The notes under the pieces were generated by a model. That model did not search any database. It was not told the origin of the DNA and saw nothing but the letters and a program-made list of their open reading frames with translations. From Glandiceps talaboti (taxonomy: Eukaryota > Hemichordata > Enteropneusta > Spengelidae): DNA of 64,000 nt. Both the position numbers and the translations under genes were made by a program. Of the stretch, positions 63,720 through 64,000 are shown in pieces (positions within the stretch are counted from its first letter, which is position 1; each line of letters opens with the position of its first letter). Where the stretch lies: assembly GCF_964340395.1 (NCBI RefSeq), contig NC_135570.1:2193501-2257500 (forward strand), given 5' to 3'.

Positions 63720-64000
63720 ATTGTATTGTATTGTATTGTATTGTATTGTATTGTATTGTATTGTATTGTATTGTATTGTATTGTATTGTATTGTATTGTA
63801 TTGTATTGTATTGTATTGTATTGTATTGTATTGTATTGTACTGTACTGCACTGTACTTTATTGTATTGTTATGTATTGTATTGTATTGTATTGTACTGTA
63901 CTGTACTGTACTGTACTGTATTGTATTGTATTGTATTGTATTGTATTGTATTGTATTGTATTGTATTGTATTGTATTGTATTGTATTGTATTGTATTGTA
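63720..64000. repeat. TTGTA pentanucleotide array, open at window end
   Basis: At least 280 bp of TTGTA units with CTGTA blocks at about 63841-63860 and 63895-63920. The motif is the reverse complement of the ACAAT/AATAC type at 45.6 kb. The array continues past the window. Confidence 0.97.

Overview
The window is nuclear DNA from an animal, most likely a marine invertebrate. Evidence is its AT-rich composition, many long tri-, tetra- and pentanucleotide microsatellites, splice-site-like signals, TATA/Inr and AATAAA signals, short foldback elements, and two clearly intact rhodopsin-class GPCR genes whose coding parts each lie in one exon. One receptor resembles QRFP/NPFF-type neuropeptide receptors, which fits a bilaterian. 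A mollusc, annelid, brachiopod or invertebrate deuterostome would all fit; I cannot decide the phylum.

Layout. 1-14.7 kb is mostly non-coding. It holds ATGT and GATG/GCTG/AATG arrays, a retroelement tail near 2.2 kb, a candidate first coding exon at 5448-5553 with a possible second exon at 5662-5780, a 457-bp foldback element at 7992-8448 and an 81-91-bp tandem repeat at 8690-9030. GPCR 1 (14850-16106, +, 418 aa) follows with a well-spaced TATA/initiator pair and a polyadenylation signal that overlaps its stop codon. 16-34.5 kb holds more compound microsatellites, a 71-bp tandem repeat at 25.1 kb and three copies of one short TA-flanked inverted-repeat element at 25.4, 26.6 and 30.2 kb. GPCR 2 (35889-34825, -, 354 aa) faces GPCR 1 and lacks both cysteines of the usual TM3-ECL2 disulfide. 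36-64 kb is gene-poor. It contains a 122-bp hairpin element at 37.6 kb, a probable LINE 3' end running into a pentanucleotide cline at 45.4-45.8 kb, several GACA arrays, a possible 31-nt microexon at 61.5 kb and a TTGTA array that runs off the end.

The two receptors are about 19 kb apart, convergent and not closely similar, so they look independent and not like a recent tandem pair. I found no prokaryotic-style system, CRISPR array or operon. The most unusual material is the foldback element family, the in-register pentamer cline, the repeated compound arrays whose motifs often change by one base at a time, and an apparent excess of RFX X-box and CRE palindromes.
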